A DNA stretch of 64,000 nucleotides. Source: an uncultured delta proteobacterium (lineage in GTDB: Bacteria > Desulfobacterota > Desulfobulbia > Desulfobulbales > Desulfocapsaceae). The translations under genes were made by a program, and so were the position numbers. The DNA is taken from positions 25,262 through 89,261 of the forward strand of contig CAIUQR010000024.1 of assembly GCA_903901335.1 (NCBI GenBank), in the 5' to 3' direction. Position 1 is the first letter of the stretch; the number at the start of each line of letters is the position of its first letter. Below, one piece after another: positions 1-9,059 of the stretch. Under the pieces are notes generated by a model, which had not been told where the DNA came from, ran no database searches, and was given only the letters and a program-made list of their open reading frames with translations.

Positions 1-1010
1 TATGATTCATCTTTATTCTGCCAGCGTTCATGCCAGAAGACCGCCGCCTTGACTTGAGAAAAATGCTCCTGGAAATCAGTAAATGCTTTTTTTACCCATT
101 CAGCCTTGTCCCCGTCCAGCGGGTATTCACCGACCCCCCATTCAGCAACCATCACCGGTTTGGAGGGATCGATCTTATTGATCTCTTCATAGGCGAGGTG
201 AAAGACATCGTAAAACGAACTCCAGTTCATATATTTTGACATCTTTCCATAGACGCTGAGAGCGAGCCAGTCAACATAGTCCGAACCGGGATAATAAGCG
301 GCGTAACGATTCCAGCTTTTATCCTGAGGATAGGAATGGTTGTTCAGGTGAAAAACCCAGCTGATATTCTTAGCGCCTTTGGCACGGACACGATTGACCA
401 CATAGCGATAGGCCTCTTTGTAGATCCGTGGCCCCAGCGGTTCAGAAGGCTGGTTGATCAGGTCTTTCTGGCCCCCGCCGTAGTGATATCCGGCCCATGG
501 AAACCAGGTTCCATTCATCTCAATTCCCCAGGCAACCAGCAGAGGCTTGCCGAAATCCCTGGCGTCTTCTGCCCATTTATCGATATAAGCATCCCACATC
601 CCGTTTAAGATATTGTAGAGGTTGAAACGGCCGGGAAGCATGCCTTCAGCATAGGGTTTATCCCATGGCGACCAGAAAATGAGTGGGATGGCTCCATAGC
701 GGGTCACGATCTGGGCGCTTTTTACTGCAAATTTCTGTTCTCCCCAGAAATTGCCGAAGGCGATAATGGCCTGGTGTTTTCCGACCATTTTTTCGAATCT
801 TTCCAGGCCCTCAAGGGTTACATTATCTTCACCGTCACCGAAGTCGACATATGCCCCAGTGTACGCCCCTTTTGCGGCGACAGCCAATTTCTGGATTGTT
901 TCCCCTGGTTGATCGGCGGCCGACAGAATTGCCGGAAAAAAGAGGCCGAATCCGGACAACAGCAGGAGCAGGGCATGCAGATATATAACTTGAAAAAATT
1001 TTGTTATCAT
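1..1010 (-). CDS. GH26-type endo-glycanase, secreted (partial, 3' end outside window)
   Basis: The reading frame starts at the ATG complementary to 1008-1010 and stays open to the window edge, so about 336 residues are visible and the C-terminus is missing. The first 30 residues form a Sec signal peptide (hydrophobic core LLLLLSGFGLFFPAIL, then SAA). The body carries the two catalytic glutamate motifs of glycoside hydrolase family 26: WGIEMNG around residue 155 (acid/base) and MVAEWGV near residue 280 (nucleophile). GH26 enzymes cleave beta-mannan or mixed-linkage beta-glucan. It lies 94 bp downstream of the GH18-like/CE4/GT2 gene on the same strand, so it probably trims or releases the polymer made there. 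No clear Shine-Dalgarno is seen. The family call is firm; the substrate is unknown. Confidence 0.8.
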   Translation of the reverse strand, partial: MITKFFQVIYLHALLLLLSGFGLFFPAILSAADQPGETIQKLAVAAKGAYTGAYVDFGDGEDNVTLEGLERFEKMVGKHQAIIAFGNFWGEQKFAVKSAQIVTRYGAIPLIFWSPWDKPYAEGMLPGRFNLYNILNGMWDAYIDKWAEDARDFGKPLLVAWGIEMNGTWFPWAGYHYGGGQKDLINQPSEPLGPRIYKEAYRYVVNRVRAKGAKNISWVFHLNNHSYPQDKSWNRYAAYYPGSDYVDWLALSVYGKMSKYMNWSSFYDVFHLAYEEINKIDPSKPVMVAEWGVGEYPLDGDKAEWVKKAFTDFQEHFSQVKAAVFWHERWQNKDES

Positions 1011-1104
1011 CGTGTCATACTATTTCAAATCCGTGAGATATGCAACTGATGGTCCAAGGAACTGTAAATAAATAATATGAACAGCTCCTTAGGGTTGTTT
1101 GGTA

Positions 1105-4100
1105 TCAGTTCACGGATGCGGTTCGTTCCAGTTTTCCCCAGCTTACCAATACCCCTTTTGCCGCCTTGAACATCGATTTCCAGATGACCCAGCTCAACAT
1201 CGGCCGGTAGACAAATCGCATCGGCACGGCAAGCCAGGACTGATAGACCGGTTCATGTTCCATCAGACAGGCCAGGGCGGCGAGCATAATATCCATAAGG
1301 AGAAAAATGGCAAAATATGCATAAAGGACCGGACTGCTCCAACCCAGGAGCAGCGAAACAATGACCAGCAGATCAATGATCGGTGCTATCGCAACCAACA
1401 GGACCTGAAAAAACCAGATCCCGGGAAGGCTGAAACACCCCAAGGCCTTGAAACGAGGGTTCATAACCATGTCCCTGTGCTTCCAGAGACACTGGATGGT
1501 CCCGAAACCCCAGCGAAAGCGTTGTTTGGCCAGAGACGCAATGGTCTCAGGGGCCTCTGTAAAGGCCAAGGCGTCAGCAACATACGAGATCAGAAATCCT
1601 TCCCGGTGGAGGCTTAACGTCAGATCCGTATCCTCGGCCAACGTATCGGTACTGATGCCCCCCGCCTGCATGACGGCGCTTTTCCTGAGCGCGCTTACGG
1701 CTCCGGGAACGACCGTTATGCAATTGAGGTAATGGTACGCCTGGCGATCGAGATTGAATCCGCATATATATTCCAAAGACTGACAGCGGGCAATGAATTT
1801 TCTCAGGTTTCCGACTTTGGCGTGTCCGGACACGGCTGCTACCCTGTCGTCCTGAAGGGGCTGTACCAGGTTGAAGAGGGTGTCGGGCTGAAACTGGGTA
1901 TCTGCATCCAGGGTGACCACGATGTCGTCCGGCACCGCTTCCAGGCCTCTGCGGAGCGCCAGGGATTTACCTTGATTGGACTGCCGGATCAGATGCACCC
2001 GATGGTCTGCTGCTGCAAATGAATCGACGACCCGTGAGGTTTCATCAGCGGATCCGTCATCGACGACCCAGACCGAAATTTCGCCGGGATAGGTAGTGTT
2101 CAAAACGGATTGCAGCGTTTTGGCGATGACCATTTCCTCGTTATAAGCAGCGATCAGGATGCTCAAAGGAGGACTGAAATGCGACTTCGGCGCTTTTGTT
2201 GATCGCCGCTGCTGTAAAAGAGCGAGCACTGAGACGATAATTGTCCGCAGGACTACCAGAATAGTTGCGACAAGCATGAAGGACCAGAGGAAGGTCTCGA
2301 TAAAATGAAAGGCTCGAAATCCGCTGCCGCTGACCAGACGGGTTATCGGGCTCTGATCCTTCTTCACCAGCGGCATCAGAACCTCCGGAGACTCACCGAG
2401 GAGTTTGCCGAGAGATGCTATTGTATCGCTGCGATCATAGAGGTAATCAATGATCAACGGCAATGCCTCAACAGTCGCGGAACGGTCTCCGCCGGAATCG
2501 TGCAGCAAAATGACATTACCACCAAGCTGACGGCCAAGTTTAATCCGTTCCAGGATCTCATCGGCAGTCGGCTTTGCCCAGTCTTCCGGGTCAATATCTT
2601 CAGCAACCGTCACGTAGCCCATATCCTGGACTGTTTTCAGCGGCAGAATCTCGTCGAGGGAGGTAGGCCTTGAATCAGCATTGTAGGGAGGCCGGAAAAG
2701 GATAGTGGACCTCCCGGTGATGGTTTCCAGAAGCCGCTGGGTGGCGTTCAGTTCCAACCGGATGCGCTCTTCCGAGACCAGTGCCAGATTGGGATGAGTA
2801 TAGGTATGGACCCCTACTTCATGTCCCTCCCTGACGATACGGCGAACAAGTCCCGGGTATTCCTCCATCTGCATACCGACCATGAAAAAAGCGGCCTTGA
2901 CGCCCTTGGCCTTCAGGATATCGAGAATCCGGGGTGTCCATTTCGGATCCGGGCCATCGTCGAAACTGATGACAACATCATCGACGTCTTTCCCGTTTCC
3001 CTGGTGGCTGACCGTCAGATAGCTGGGAAAATTCTCGTATGTTTCTGTGAGCTTACCCGAGGCGTCAATCTCGATTTTCCGGGAGCCGTCCGAACGTGTG
3101 TCTTCGATGGTCAGAAACTCTCCAGTGCCAACCTGAGTTATGCCGTTTGAACCGAGACTGCTGATATTCTGAATTATTTCCTGATTGAATTCAAACTGTT
3201 CCTTGCCGATAGCCTTCCAGATGGCCGGGTCTTCCGATCCCAATTCATAAATGGCAAGTCCGGTGATGTCAAGTTTACGTGCTGCTTTCAACTGGTTCAT
3301 GAATGTGGCCACATCCAGAAACCAGACGGTATGCTCAGTACCTGCGTCCGAATAGGAGAAGCCCGGGTTATAGAATGGGGCCTCCATTTTATCGCCCGGT
3401 ACCCCGGAGCGGCCTGCACGGGTCATGACATCGGCGAAGCTTACGGTCTCGGCCTTCGGGGTTCCGTTTTCCCAGTCATACCCGTAGGCCCCCAATTCTA
3501 CGATCCATTGGGATGGTTTGCCATAGGCGGTAAGAGTAGTCAGCCAGCCTTCAAACCAGTCCTGCGACGCAATGGGGCCCGGAAGGTCCGTGTCGGAATT
3601 CTCGTCATGGAGTGCAGCGATGAAGTGGTCTACGTCCTGGGAGAGGGTCTCCAGGTCATAGAGCATCAATTCGCGGCCCATCTGGATCCGGAGCCAGAGT
3701 TCCATGTTCTTTGCATGCAGGGATGCAGCAATCTCCTGCAGGAGTCTGGTGATATTGTCCTTATAGGTCGGGTCGACCTGCCCCCAGTCGACTATCACGC
3801 CTCCCGCTCCGGCTGCCTCCAGCTTTTCTGTCAGATTTTTGATAAAACCTGACCTTCTTTCATCAGGTCCATTGGCTACTCCTTCAACCGCCTCCGGCTG
3901 CCAGATATCATTGAGCAGGTTGGTCAGAAGCGGGAGCAGCACGATACCGTTTTCCTTGGCTATCCCCTGAACGGTGAGGTCGGGTTTGGCAAAAAGCGTC
4001 CCTGTCCCATCCATCATGATCAACCATTCGGGACAAACATGGGTCAGTTGACCGGCGTGGGCTTTGAGAGAGGAGAGACTGTTGGGGTCCCAGCCGGCGT

Positions 4101-4518
4101 AAAAGCCAAGGCGGATCTTTTTTGGCGGGGAAATCACCGGCTGCTGCAGGGCCGGTGGTGTGACCTGGGGTAAGGCAGGTGGTGTTGTCTGGGGCTGAGC
4201 TTTTGTCACAGCCGGAGCCTTTGGAGAAGATGCCATCTGTCTGCCGGAATGCTTTATCCGGGAAAATTCCAGCCATATCGGTTTGGGCGATTTCTTCGAG
4301 GAGAGCTGTTCATTCTTCTGCATGACCTTCAGCCTCTCCTTCAGCTGTTGAATGGATGGAGGCAGCTGAAATTTTGACACAACGAAAAGAGACTGCACAA
4401 ACATTACCGAACAAAAGAAAAAAACTGAACCGAACAAAAGAATATAGAAACGAAGCCTGGGCCATCGTTTTCCTTGTGTATCTAAAAAAACAAAGTTGCT
4501 GTCGTGGATCTGAGGCAT
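1105..4518 (-). CDS. Trifunctional GH18-like / polysaccharide deacetylase / GT2 membrane protein
   Basis: This 1137-residue inner-membrane protein combines three polysaccharide domains. Residues 24-47 are an N-terminal membrane anchor, followed by a Pro-rich linker. A GH18-like domain covers about 135-440. A NodB-type CE4 deacetylase covers about 505-715 with all its motifs: SFDDGP 518-523, HTYTH 571-575, RPPYN 609-613, DPEDW 643-647 and LLHDSGG 671-677. After a membrane helix at about 740-765 comes a processive family 2 glycosyltransferase with DDG 820-822, DAD 871-873, AEDTD 961-965 and QRFRW 999-1003, ending in several membrane segments. The transferase resembles PgaC-type poly-N-acetylglucosamine synthases. 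I infer synthesis and partial deacetylation of a GlcNAc-like exopolysaccharide. In the GH18 motif GVIVDWGQVDP (240-250) the usual catalytic Glu position appears to be Gly246, so that domain may not be hydrolytic. Confidence 0.9.
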   Translation of the reverse strand: MPQIHDSNFVFLDTQGKRWPRLRFYILLFGSVFFFCSVMFVQSLFVVSKFQLPPSIQQLKERLKVMQKNEQLSSKKSPKPIWLEFSRIKHSGRQMASSPKAPAVTKAQPQTTPPALPQVTPPALQQPVISPPKKIRLGFYAGWDPNSLSSLKAHAGQLTHVCPEWLIMMDGTGTLFAKPDLTVQGIAKENGIVLLPLLTNLLNDIWQPEAVEGVANGPDERRSGFIKNLTEKLEAAGAGGVIVDWGQVDPTYKDNITRLLQEIAASLHAKNMELWLRIQMGRELMLYDLETLSQDVDHFIAALHDENSDTDLPGPIASQDWFEGWLTTLTAYGKPSQWIVELGAYGYDWENGTPKAETVSFADVMTRAGRSGVPGDKMEAPFYNPGFSYSDAGTEHTVWFLDVATFMNQLKAARKLDITGLAIYELGSEDPAIWKAIGKEQFEFNQEIIQNISSLGSNGITQVGTGEFLTIEDTRSDGSRKIEIDASGKLTETYENFPSYLTVSHQGNGKDVDDVVISFDDGPDPKWTPRILDILKAKGVKAAFFMVGMQMEEYPGLVRRIVREGHEVGVHTYTHPNLALVSEERIRLELNATQRLLETITGRSTILFRPPYNADSRPTSLDEILPLKTVQDMGYVTVAEDIDPEDWAKPTADEILERIKLGRQLGGNVILLHDSGGDRSATVEALPLIIDYLYDRSDTIASLGKLLGESPEVLMPLVKKDQSPITRLVSGSGFRAFHFIETFLWSFMLVATILVVLRTIIVSVLALLQQRRSTKAPKSHFSPPLSILIAAYNEEMVIAKTLQSVLNTTYPGEISVWVVDDGSADETSRVVDSFAAADHRVHLIRQSNQGKSLALRRGLEAVPDDIVVTLDADTQFQPDTLFNLVQPLQDDRVAAVSGHAKVGNLRKFIARCQSLEYICGFNLDRQAYHYLNCITVVPGAVSALRKSAVMQAGGISTDTLAEDTDLTLSLHREGFLISYVADALAFTEAPETIASLAKQRFRWGFGTIQCLWKHRDMVMNPRFKALGCFSLPGIWFFQVLLVAIAPIIDLLVIVSLLLGWSSPVLYAYFAIFLLMDIMLAALACLMEHEPVYQSWLAVPMRFVYRPMLSWVIWKSMFKAAKGVLVSWGKLERTASVN

Positions 4519-4761
4519 TATGTATGGACCTGCAAATTACCTGCATTATTTTCCGGGGGCAGGCTATCATCTTTTCCGGCCGGGATTTCCAGTATCCGGA
4601 GGGTGTGCCCGGTGACTCTGATGACTGGAGATGGTCCAAGGGAATTTGTAGTATCTGGCCCTTGATTGTTTCCCTATTATATTATCAGATGATGACATTA
4701 CCATCAGATTTTTACATCCGGCTGACAATTTGACCTGCCCGGAAAAACAATGGAGAAAAAG
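4519..4761. other. Divergent intergenic region between the polysaccharide gene and prmA
   Basis: About 240 bp separate the divergent start codons. It should hold both promoters. The stretch before prmA is AT-rich, but I see no convincing sigma-70 pair or operator, and the ORFs here do not look like coding sequence. Confidence 0.4.
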
Positions 4762-5703
4762 ATGAGTCATTCCAAAAAAGTAACATCGTGCTGGCTGAAG
4801 GTTACCATTCACTCCGATCCAGTTCTTGTGGATGCCCTCAGTGATTTTCTGGTGGGGGTAACGGGGGCAGGGGTGGAAATAGTTGTGGATGACAGCCTTT
4901 CATCCACAAAAATTAATGCTTTTCTGGAAAAACGAAACCCGGATGAATCGGAGATACGACAGACTCTGGAGCAGATTTCAGGATATGCCCGGGAGTTGGC
5001 GGAGATCTTTCAGGTGTCTGTCCCTGCGATCGAAAGTTCTGTTATCGAGGAAGAGGACTGGGGGACGACCTGGAAAGAGCACTTCAAGCCCTTCGCGATT
5101 ATCCCCGGCCTTGTGATCAAACCGACCTGGGAAGAGTATCAGGCGGGAATGGATGAAAAGGTCATCGAAATGGATCCGGGCATGGCCTTCGGGACCGGGC
5201 ACCATGCCACCACTACCCTGTCTTTGGAACTGCTGCGGGCCGTACTTCAGGATATGACTGCTGCAAGCGTCCTCGATGTGGGCACCGGCACCGGTATCCT
5301 CGGTATGGCTGCGACTTTGTTCGGTGCGGACCGGGCCATGGGCATCGACAATGATCCGGAGGCAATAGCTGCAGCCTCTGAAAATGTGCGCCGCAATGGT
5401 CTGGGTGAGAAAATGACGGTTGCTCTAACTTCGCTATCAGCACTGCAAGGACCCTTTTCCATTGTGGTTGCCAATATTATCCATAATGTTCTCCTCGACC
5501 TGGCCGATGATCTGGACCGGCTGACCGCAAGAGGCGGGAAGCTGATTCTTTCAGGGCTCCTGACCGGAGAGCAGACTGATACGATTATCAAACATTTTTC
5601 AGACAAACGGCTCAGTCTCACGACGCATCTGCAAAAAAAAGAATGGTCGGCCCTGCTCTTTGAAAAAACAGCAGTCGGCGGCCAACGTTCAGTGGTCGGT
5701 TGA
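4762..5703 (+). CDS. prmA: Ribosomal protein L11 methyltransferase
   Basis: PrmA trimethylates ribosomal protein L11 using S-adenosylmethionine. The C-terminal half has the Rossmann SAM-binding motif VLDVGTGTGILGMA and the family motif VVANIIHNVLLDL; the preceding segment MDPGMAFGTGHHATT is typical of PrmA and leads into the SAM pocket. The N-terminal 100 residues form the L11-recognition domain. An in-frame ATG at 4750 would add four residues, but GGAG at 4752-4755 lies six bases before the ATG at 4762 (MSHSKK), so I use 4762. The protein is 313 residues, normal for the family. It precedes pyk by about 115 bp and may be transcribed separately. Confidence 0.92.
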   Translation: MSHSKKVTSCWLKVTIHSDPVLVDALSDFLVGVTGAGVEIVVDDSLSSTKINAFLEKRNPDESEIRQTLEQISGYARELAEIFQVSVPAIESSVIEEEDWGTTWKEHFKPFAIIPGLVIKPTWEEYQAGMDEKVIEMDPGMAFGTGHHATTTLSLELLRAVLQDMTAASVLDVGTGTGILGMAATLFGADRAMGIDNDPEAIAAASENVRRNGLGEKMTVALTSLSALQGPFSIVVANIIHNVLLDLADDLDRLTARGGKLILSGLLTGEQTDTIIKHFSDKRLSLTTHLQKKEWSALLFEKTAVGGQRSVVG

Positions 5704-5817
5704 GCAGATTTAAGGCTTAAAACCGGTGTCCTTGCATTTTCCTTAAATCAAACGTACCATTCATATGTTCAGGAAATATGCAGGTGCAGGAGTCATCATT
5801 TTGCCTAGAGTTCTCTT

Positions 5818-7230
5818 ATGAAAAAAACGAAGATCATTGCGACAATCTCCGACCGGATGTGTGATATCCCTCTTCTCACCCGGATGCATCAGGCCGGAAT
5901 GGATGTGGTCAGGCTCAACACGGCCCATCAGGCTCCTGAAGATGCCCAGGTGGTGATCAATAACGTCCGGAAGGTATCGGACCGGATTGCGATCATCATC
6001 GATACGAAGGGGCCCGAGATCAGGACGACCGTTGCCAAAGGCGATATCCCGGTCAAGTCCGGAGACGTTGTCTGCGTTACCGGGGATAAAAAAGGCGAAT
6101 GCACCCCGGATTGTATCTGCGTCAGTTACGACAACTTTGTCGATGATCTGTCTGTTGGCGACAAGATCCTGATCGATGACGGGGAGATTGAGCTGGAGGT
6201 CAAGGAAAAGACCTCCGACAGACTGATGTGCGAGGTCAAAAACGACGGCTCTATTAAGGGGAAAAAGAGCATCAATCTGCCTTCGGTCAAGATCAGAAAC
6301 CTCCCTTCGCTCACCGAAAAGGACAAAACCTTTATTGCCTTTGCAGCCGATCAGGATATCGATTTTATTGCCCATTCCTTTGTGCGTTCGAAAGAGGATA
6401 TCCTGGCTATTCAGGATATCCTTGACGCCAAAAAGAGCCCGGTCAAGATTATTGCCAAGATTGAAAATCAGGAAGGAGTCGATAATATTGATGAAATTCT
6501 TGATCACGCCTATGGGGTGATGGTGGCGCGCGGGGATCTGGCCATTGAGATACCGACCGAAAAGATTCCGATTATCCAGAAAAGACTTGTCAGAAAGTGC
6601 ATTGAGCGCCGAAAACCGGTCATCATTGCGACCCAGATGCTCCAGTCCATGGTCACATCGCCTCGACCGACCAGGGCCGAGGTCTCCGATGTCGCCAATG
6701 CCTGCCTGGACCATACCGACGCGATTATGCTCTCTGCGGAGACGGCCTACGGTAAATATCCGCTCGAATCGATCAAAATGATGACGAGGATTGCCGAGGA
6801 GGTGGAGTCCAGTCTCAGCACCTTTACTGATTCTCCCTACGAATCGACAAAGACCGTCACCGGTTATCTGGCCAAGGCGGCAGTCAAGGCCTCCCTGCGT
6901 CTGAAGACCAAGGCCCTGGTTGCCGATACGATCAGCGGCAGGACGATCCTGAGTCTGGTCGCCTACAGAGGAGAGAACCCCATCTATGCCCAGTGTTACA
7001 GCAAGCGGGTCATGCGTGAACTGTCTCTGTCTTTTGGCGTCCACGCCTCCTTTATGCAGACGGATGTCTCGTCCCATGAGTTTCTGCGGACTGCTCTCAG
7101 CCGGTTGCTGGAACAACAGGAACTGAGCGAAGAGAGTTTAATTACGGTTCTGGCGGGGAATTTCGGTTCCGGTTACGGGGCATCCTATGTGGAGATCAGC
7201 ACCGTCCAGAACCTGCTCAGGCGGAAATAA
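5818..7230 (+). CDS. pyk: Pyruvate kinase, variant subfamily
   Basis: This 470-residue protein converts phosphoenolpyruvate and ADP to pyruvate and ATP. It has DTKGPEIRT, the [15 protein letters not shown] segment, [11 protein letters not shown] and the [12 protein letters not shown] loop, followed by a complete C-terminal domain. It departs from the usual enzyme at several conserved places. The N-terminus reads [14 protein letters not shown] rather than TKIVxTIGPAS. RLNFSHG is replaced by RLNTAHQ, so the Ser that normally helps bind K+ is Ala. RGDLG is RGDLA. From memory this matches a subfamily common in Bacteroidetes. It is followed after 22 bp by hutU, so pyruvate kinase appears to head the histidine-degradation operon. 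Confidence 0.93.
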   Translation: MKKTKIIATISDRMCDIPLLTRMHQAGMDVVRLNTAHQAPEDAQVVINNVRKVSDRIAIIIDTKGPEIRTTVAKGDIPVKSGDVVCVTGDKKGECTPDCICVSYDNFVDDLSVGDKILIDDGEIELEVKEKTSDRLMCEVKNDGSIKGKKSINLPSVKIRNLPSLTEKDKTFIAFAADQDIDFIAHSFVRSKEDILAIQDILDAKKSPVKIIAKIENQEGVDNIDEILDHAYGVMVARGDLAIEIPTEKIPIIQKRLVRKCIERRKPVIIATQMLQSMVTSPRPTRAEVSDVANACLDHTDAIMLSAETAYGKYPLESIKMMTRIAEEVESSLSTFTDSPYESTKTVTGYLAKAAVKASLRLKTKALVADTISGRTILSLVAYRGENPIYAQCYSKRVMRELSLSFGVHASFMQTDVSSHEFLRTALSRLLEQQELSEESLITVLAGNFGSGYGASYVEISTVQNLLRRK

Positions 7231-7252
7231 GATAGCGGTGGAGGGCATCGCC

Positions 7253-8887
7253 ATGGATAAACGAGTCATCACCGCCCCGACCGGGACTACACTTTCGGCA
7301 AAGAGTTGGCAGACCGAGGCGCCGCTCAGGATGCTGATGAATAATCTCGATCCGATGGTGGCAGAAAACCCCGACGAGTTGATCGTCTATGGCGGCATCG
7401 GCCGGGCGGCCCGGAACTGGGAGTGTTTTGACAAAATTGTCGAGACCTTGCGCAGGCTGGAGGGAGATGAGACTCTGCTTATTCAGTCCGGCAAGCCGGT
7501 CGGCGTCTTCAGGACCCACCCTGATGCCCCCCGGGTCCTGATCGCCAATTCCAATCTGGTGCCGCATTGGGCCACCTGGGAGCATTTCAATGAGCTGGAC
7601 CGCAAGGGACTGATGATGTTCGGGCAGATGACCGCCGGTTCCTGGATCTACATCGGCAGCCAAGGGATCATCCAGGGGACCTACGAGACCTTCGTCAGTC
7701 TGGGCAGGAAACATTACCGCGGAGATCTTTCCGGCCGCTGGATCCTGACTGCGGGGCTGGGCGGTATGGGCGGCGCTCAGCCGCTGGCCGCCAAATTCGC
7801 CGGTGCCTCGATGCTGGCCATCGAGTGCCGGGCCGAGCGGATCAAAAAACGTCTCGATACCGGCTACCTGGACATGCAGGCAGCCGATCTTGCCGAGGGC
7901 CTGCGGATCATCGAGCGCTCCTGCGCCGAAAAAAAACCGGTTACCGTCGGTGTCGTAGGCAACGCCGCCGAGATCTACCCCCGGTTGGTGGAAATGGGCG
8001 TCCGGCCCGATGCGGTGACCGATCAGACCAGCGCCCATGACCCGCTGCACGGCTATCTGCCAGCCGGCTGGAGCGTCGAGGAGTGGGAAAGAAGGCAGTT
8101 GGATTCCCCGGCCGAGGTTATGCAGGCCGCCCGGATATCCATGGTCCCCCATGTCCAGGCCATGCTCGATTTTCAGAAAAGGGGCGTTCCGGTCTTTGAT
8201 TACGGCAACAATATCAGGCAGGAGGCCTTCAATGCGGGGCTGAAGGAGGCCTTCGCCTTCCCCGGCTTTGTCCCGGCCTACATCCGCGATCTCTTCTGCG
8301 CCGGCAAGGGGCCGTTCCGCTGGGTGGCGCTGTCGGGAGATCCGGAGGATATCTATAAAACGGATGCCAAGGTCAAAGAGCTGCTGCCGGATGATACGCA
8401 TCTGCATAAATGGCTCGATATGGCCAGGTCTCAGATCAGGTTTCAGGGGCTGCCCGCCCGGATCTGCTGGGTCGGACTCGGGGATCGGCATCGGCTGGGT
8501 CTGGCCTTCAACGAGATGGTGGCAAGCGGCGAGCTGCAGGCGCCGGTCGTGATCGGCCGGGACCATCTGGACAGCGGTTCGGTAGCCAGCCCGAACCGGG
8601 AGACCGAGGCGATGCGGGACGGATCGGATGCAGTCTCCGACTGGCCGCTCTTAAACTGCCTGCTGAACTGCGCCTCGGGAGCGACCTGGGTGTCGTTCCA
8701 TCATGGCGGCGGGGTCGGGATGGGCTATGCCCAGCACGCTGACGGTACGAAGGAGGCCGCGGCCCGGATTGAACGGGTCCTCTGGAATGACCCGGCCACA
8801 GGCGTCATGCGCCATGCCGATGCCGGATACCAGGATGCCATCGCCTGTGCCAGGGAGAAGGGGCTGGATCTGCCGATGATAAAATAG
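7253..8887 (+). CDS. hutU: Urocanate hydratase
   Basis: HutU hydrates urocanate to imidazolonepropionate using tightly bound NAD+ as an electrophile. The 544-residue protein has the glycine-rich NAD motif [10 protein letters not shown] at 168-177 and the active-site region [12 protein letters not shown] with the catalytic Cys at about 405. A longer frame opens at 7187 inside pyk, but GGAGG at 7240-7244 is eight bases before the ATG at 7253 (MDKRV), which also gives the family-length protein. It sits 22 bp after pyk. Its TAG stop (8885-8887) is created by the junction with a 142-bp palindromic element: TA belongs to the chromosome and G is the first base of the element. Confidence 0.95.
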   Translation: MDKRVITAPTGTTLSAKSWQTEAPLRMLMNNLDPMVAENPDELIVYGGIGRAARNWECFDKIVETLRRLEGDETLLIQSGKPVGVFRTHPDAPRVLIANSNLVPHWATWEHFNELDRKGLMMFGQMTAGSWIYIGSQGIIQGTYETFVSLGRKHYRGDLSGRWILTAGLGGMGGAQPLAAKFAGASMLAIECRAERIKKRLDTGYLDMQAADLAEGLRIIERSCAEKKPVTVGVVGNAAEIYPRLVEMGVRPDAVTDQTSAHDPLHGYLPAGWSVEEWERRQLDSPAEVMQAARISMVPHVQAMLDFQKRGVPVFDYGNNIRQEAFNAGLKEAFAFPGFVPAYIRDLFCAGKGPFRWVALSGDPEDIYKTDAKVKELLPDDTHLHKWLDMARSQIRFQGLPARICWVGLGDRHRLGLAFNEMVASGELQAPVVIGRDHLDSGSVASPNRETEAMRDGSDAVSDWPLLNCLLNCASGATWVSFHHGGGVGMGYAQHADGTKEAAARIERVLWNDPATGVMRHADAGYQDAIACAREKGLDLPMIK

Positions 8888-9028
8888 TGCACGTTCGGAA
8901 ATGGCTATATTGCCCGAACTCTTCGTTGCTCTCAAAATTTAATCCTCGGAATATCAATTTATATGCCTCCGGTTAAATTTATCGAGCGCCTCGATTTCGA
9001 ACAATATATCTCATTTCCGAATGGACAC
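8887..9028. mobile_element. Palindromic MITE-like element with TA target duplication
   Basis: The 142 bp between hutU and hutI form one long imperfect inverted repeat. The outer arms are GTGCACGTTCGGAAATG at 8887-8903 and CATTTCCGAATGGACAC at 9012-9028, with an exact TTCGGAAATG/CATTTCCGAA core. Pairing continues inward almost to the centre through matching blocks (TATATTG, CGAA, GCTC, AAATTTAA, ATAT). A TA dinucleotide flanks each end (8885-8886 and 9029-9030), the target duplication expected for IS630/Tc1-mariner elements. The element is too short to encode a transposase, so it would be non-autonomous. Excising it with one TA leaves AAA TAA at the end of hutU and about 30 bp to hutI. Confidence 0.75.
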
Positions 9029-9059
9029 TAAAATACGCTTTAGGTAAACGGCGAAGCTT

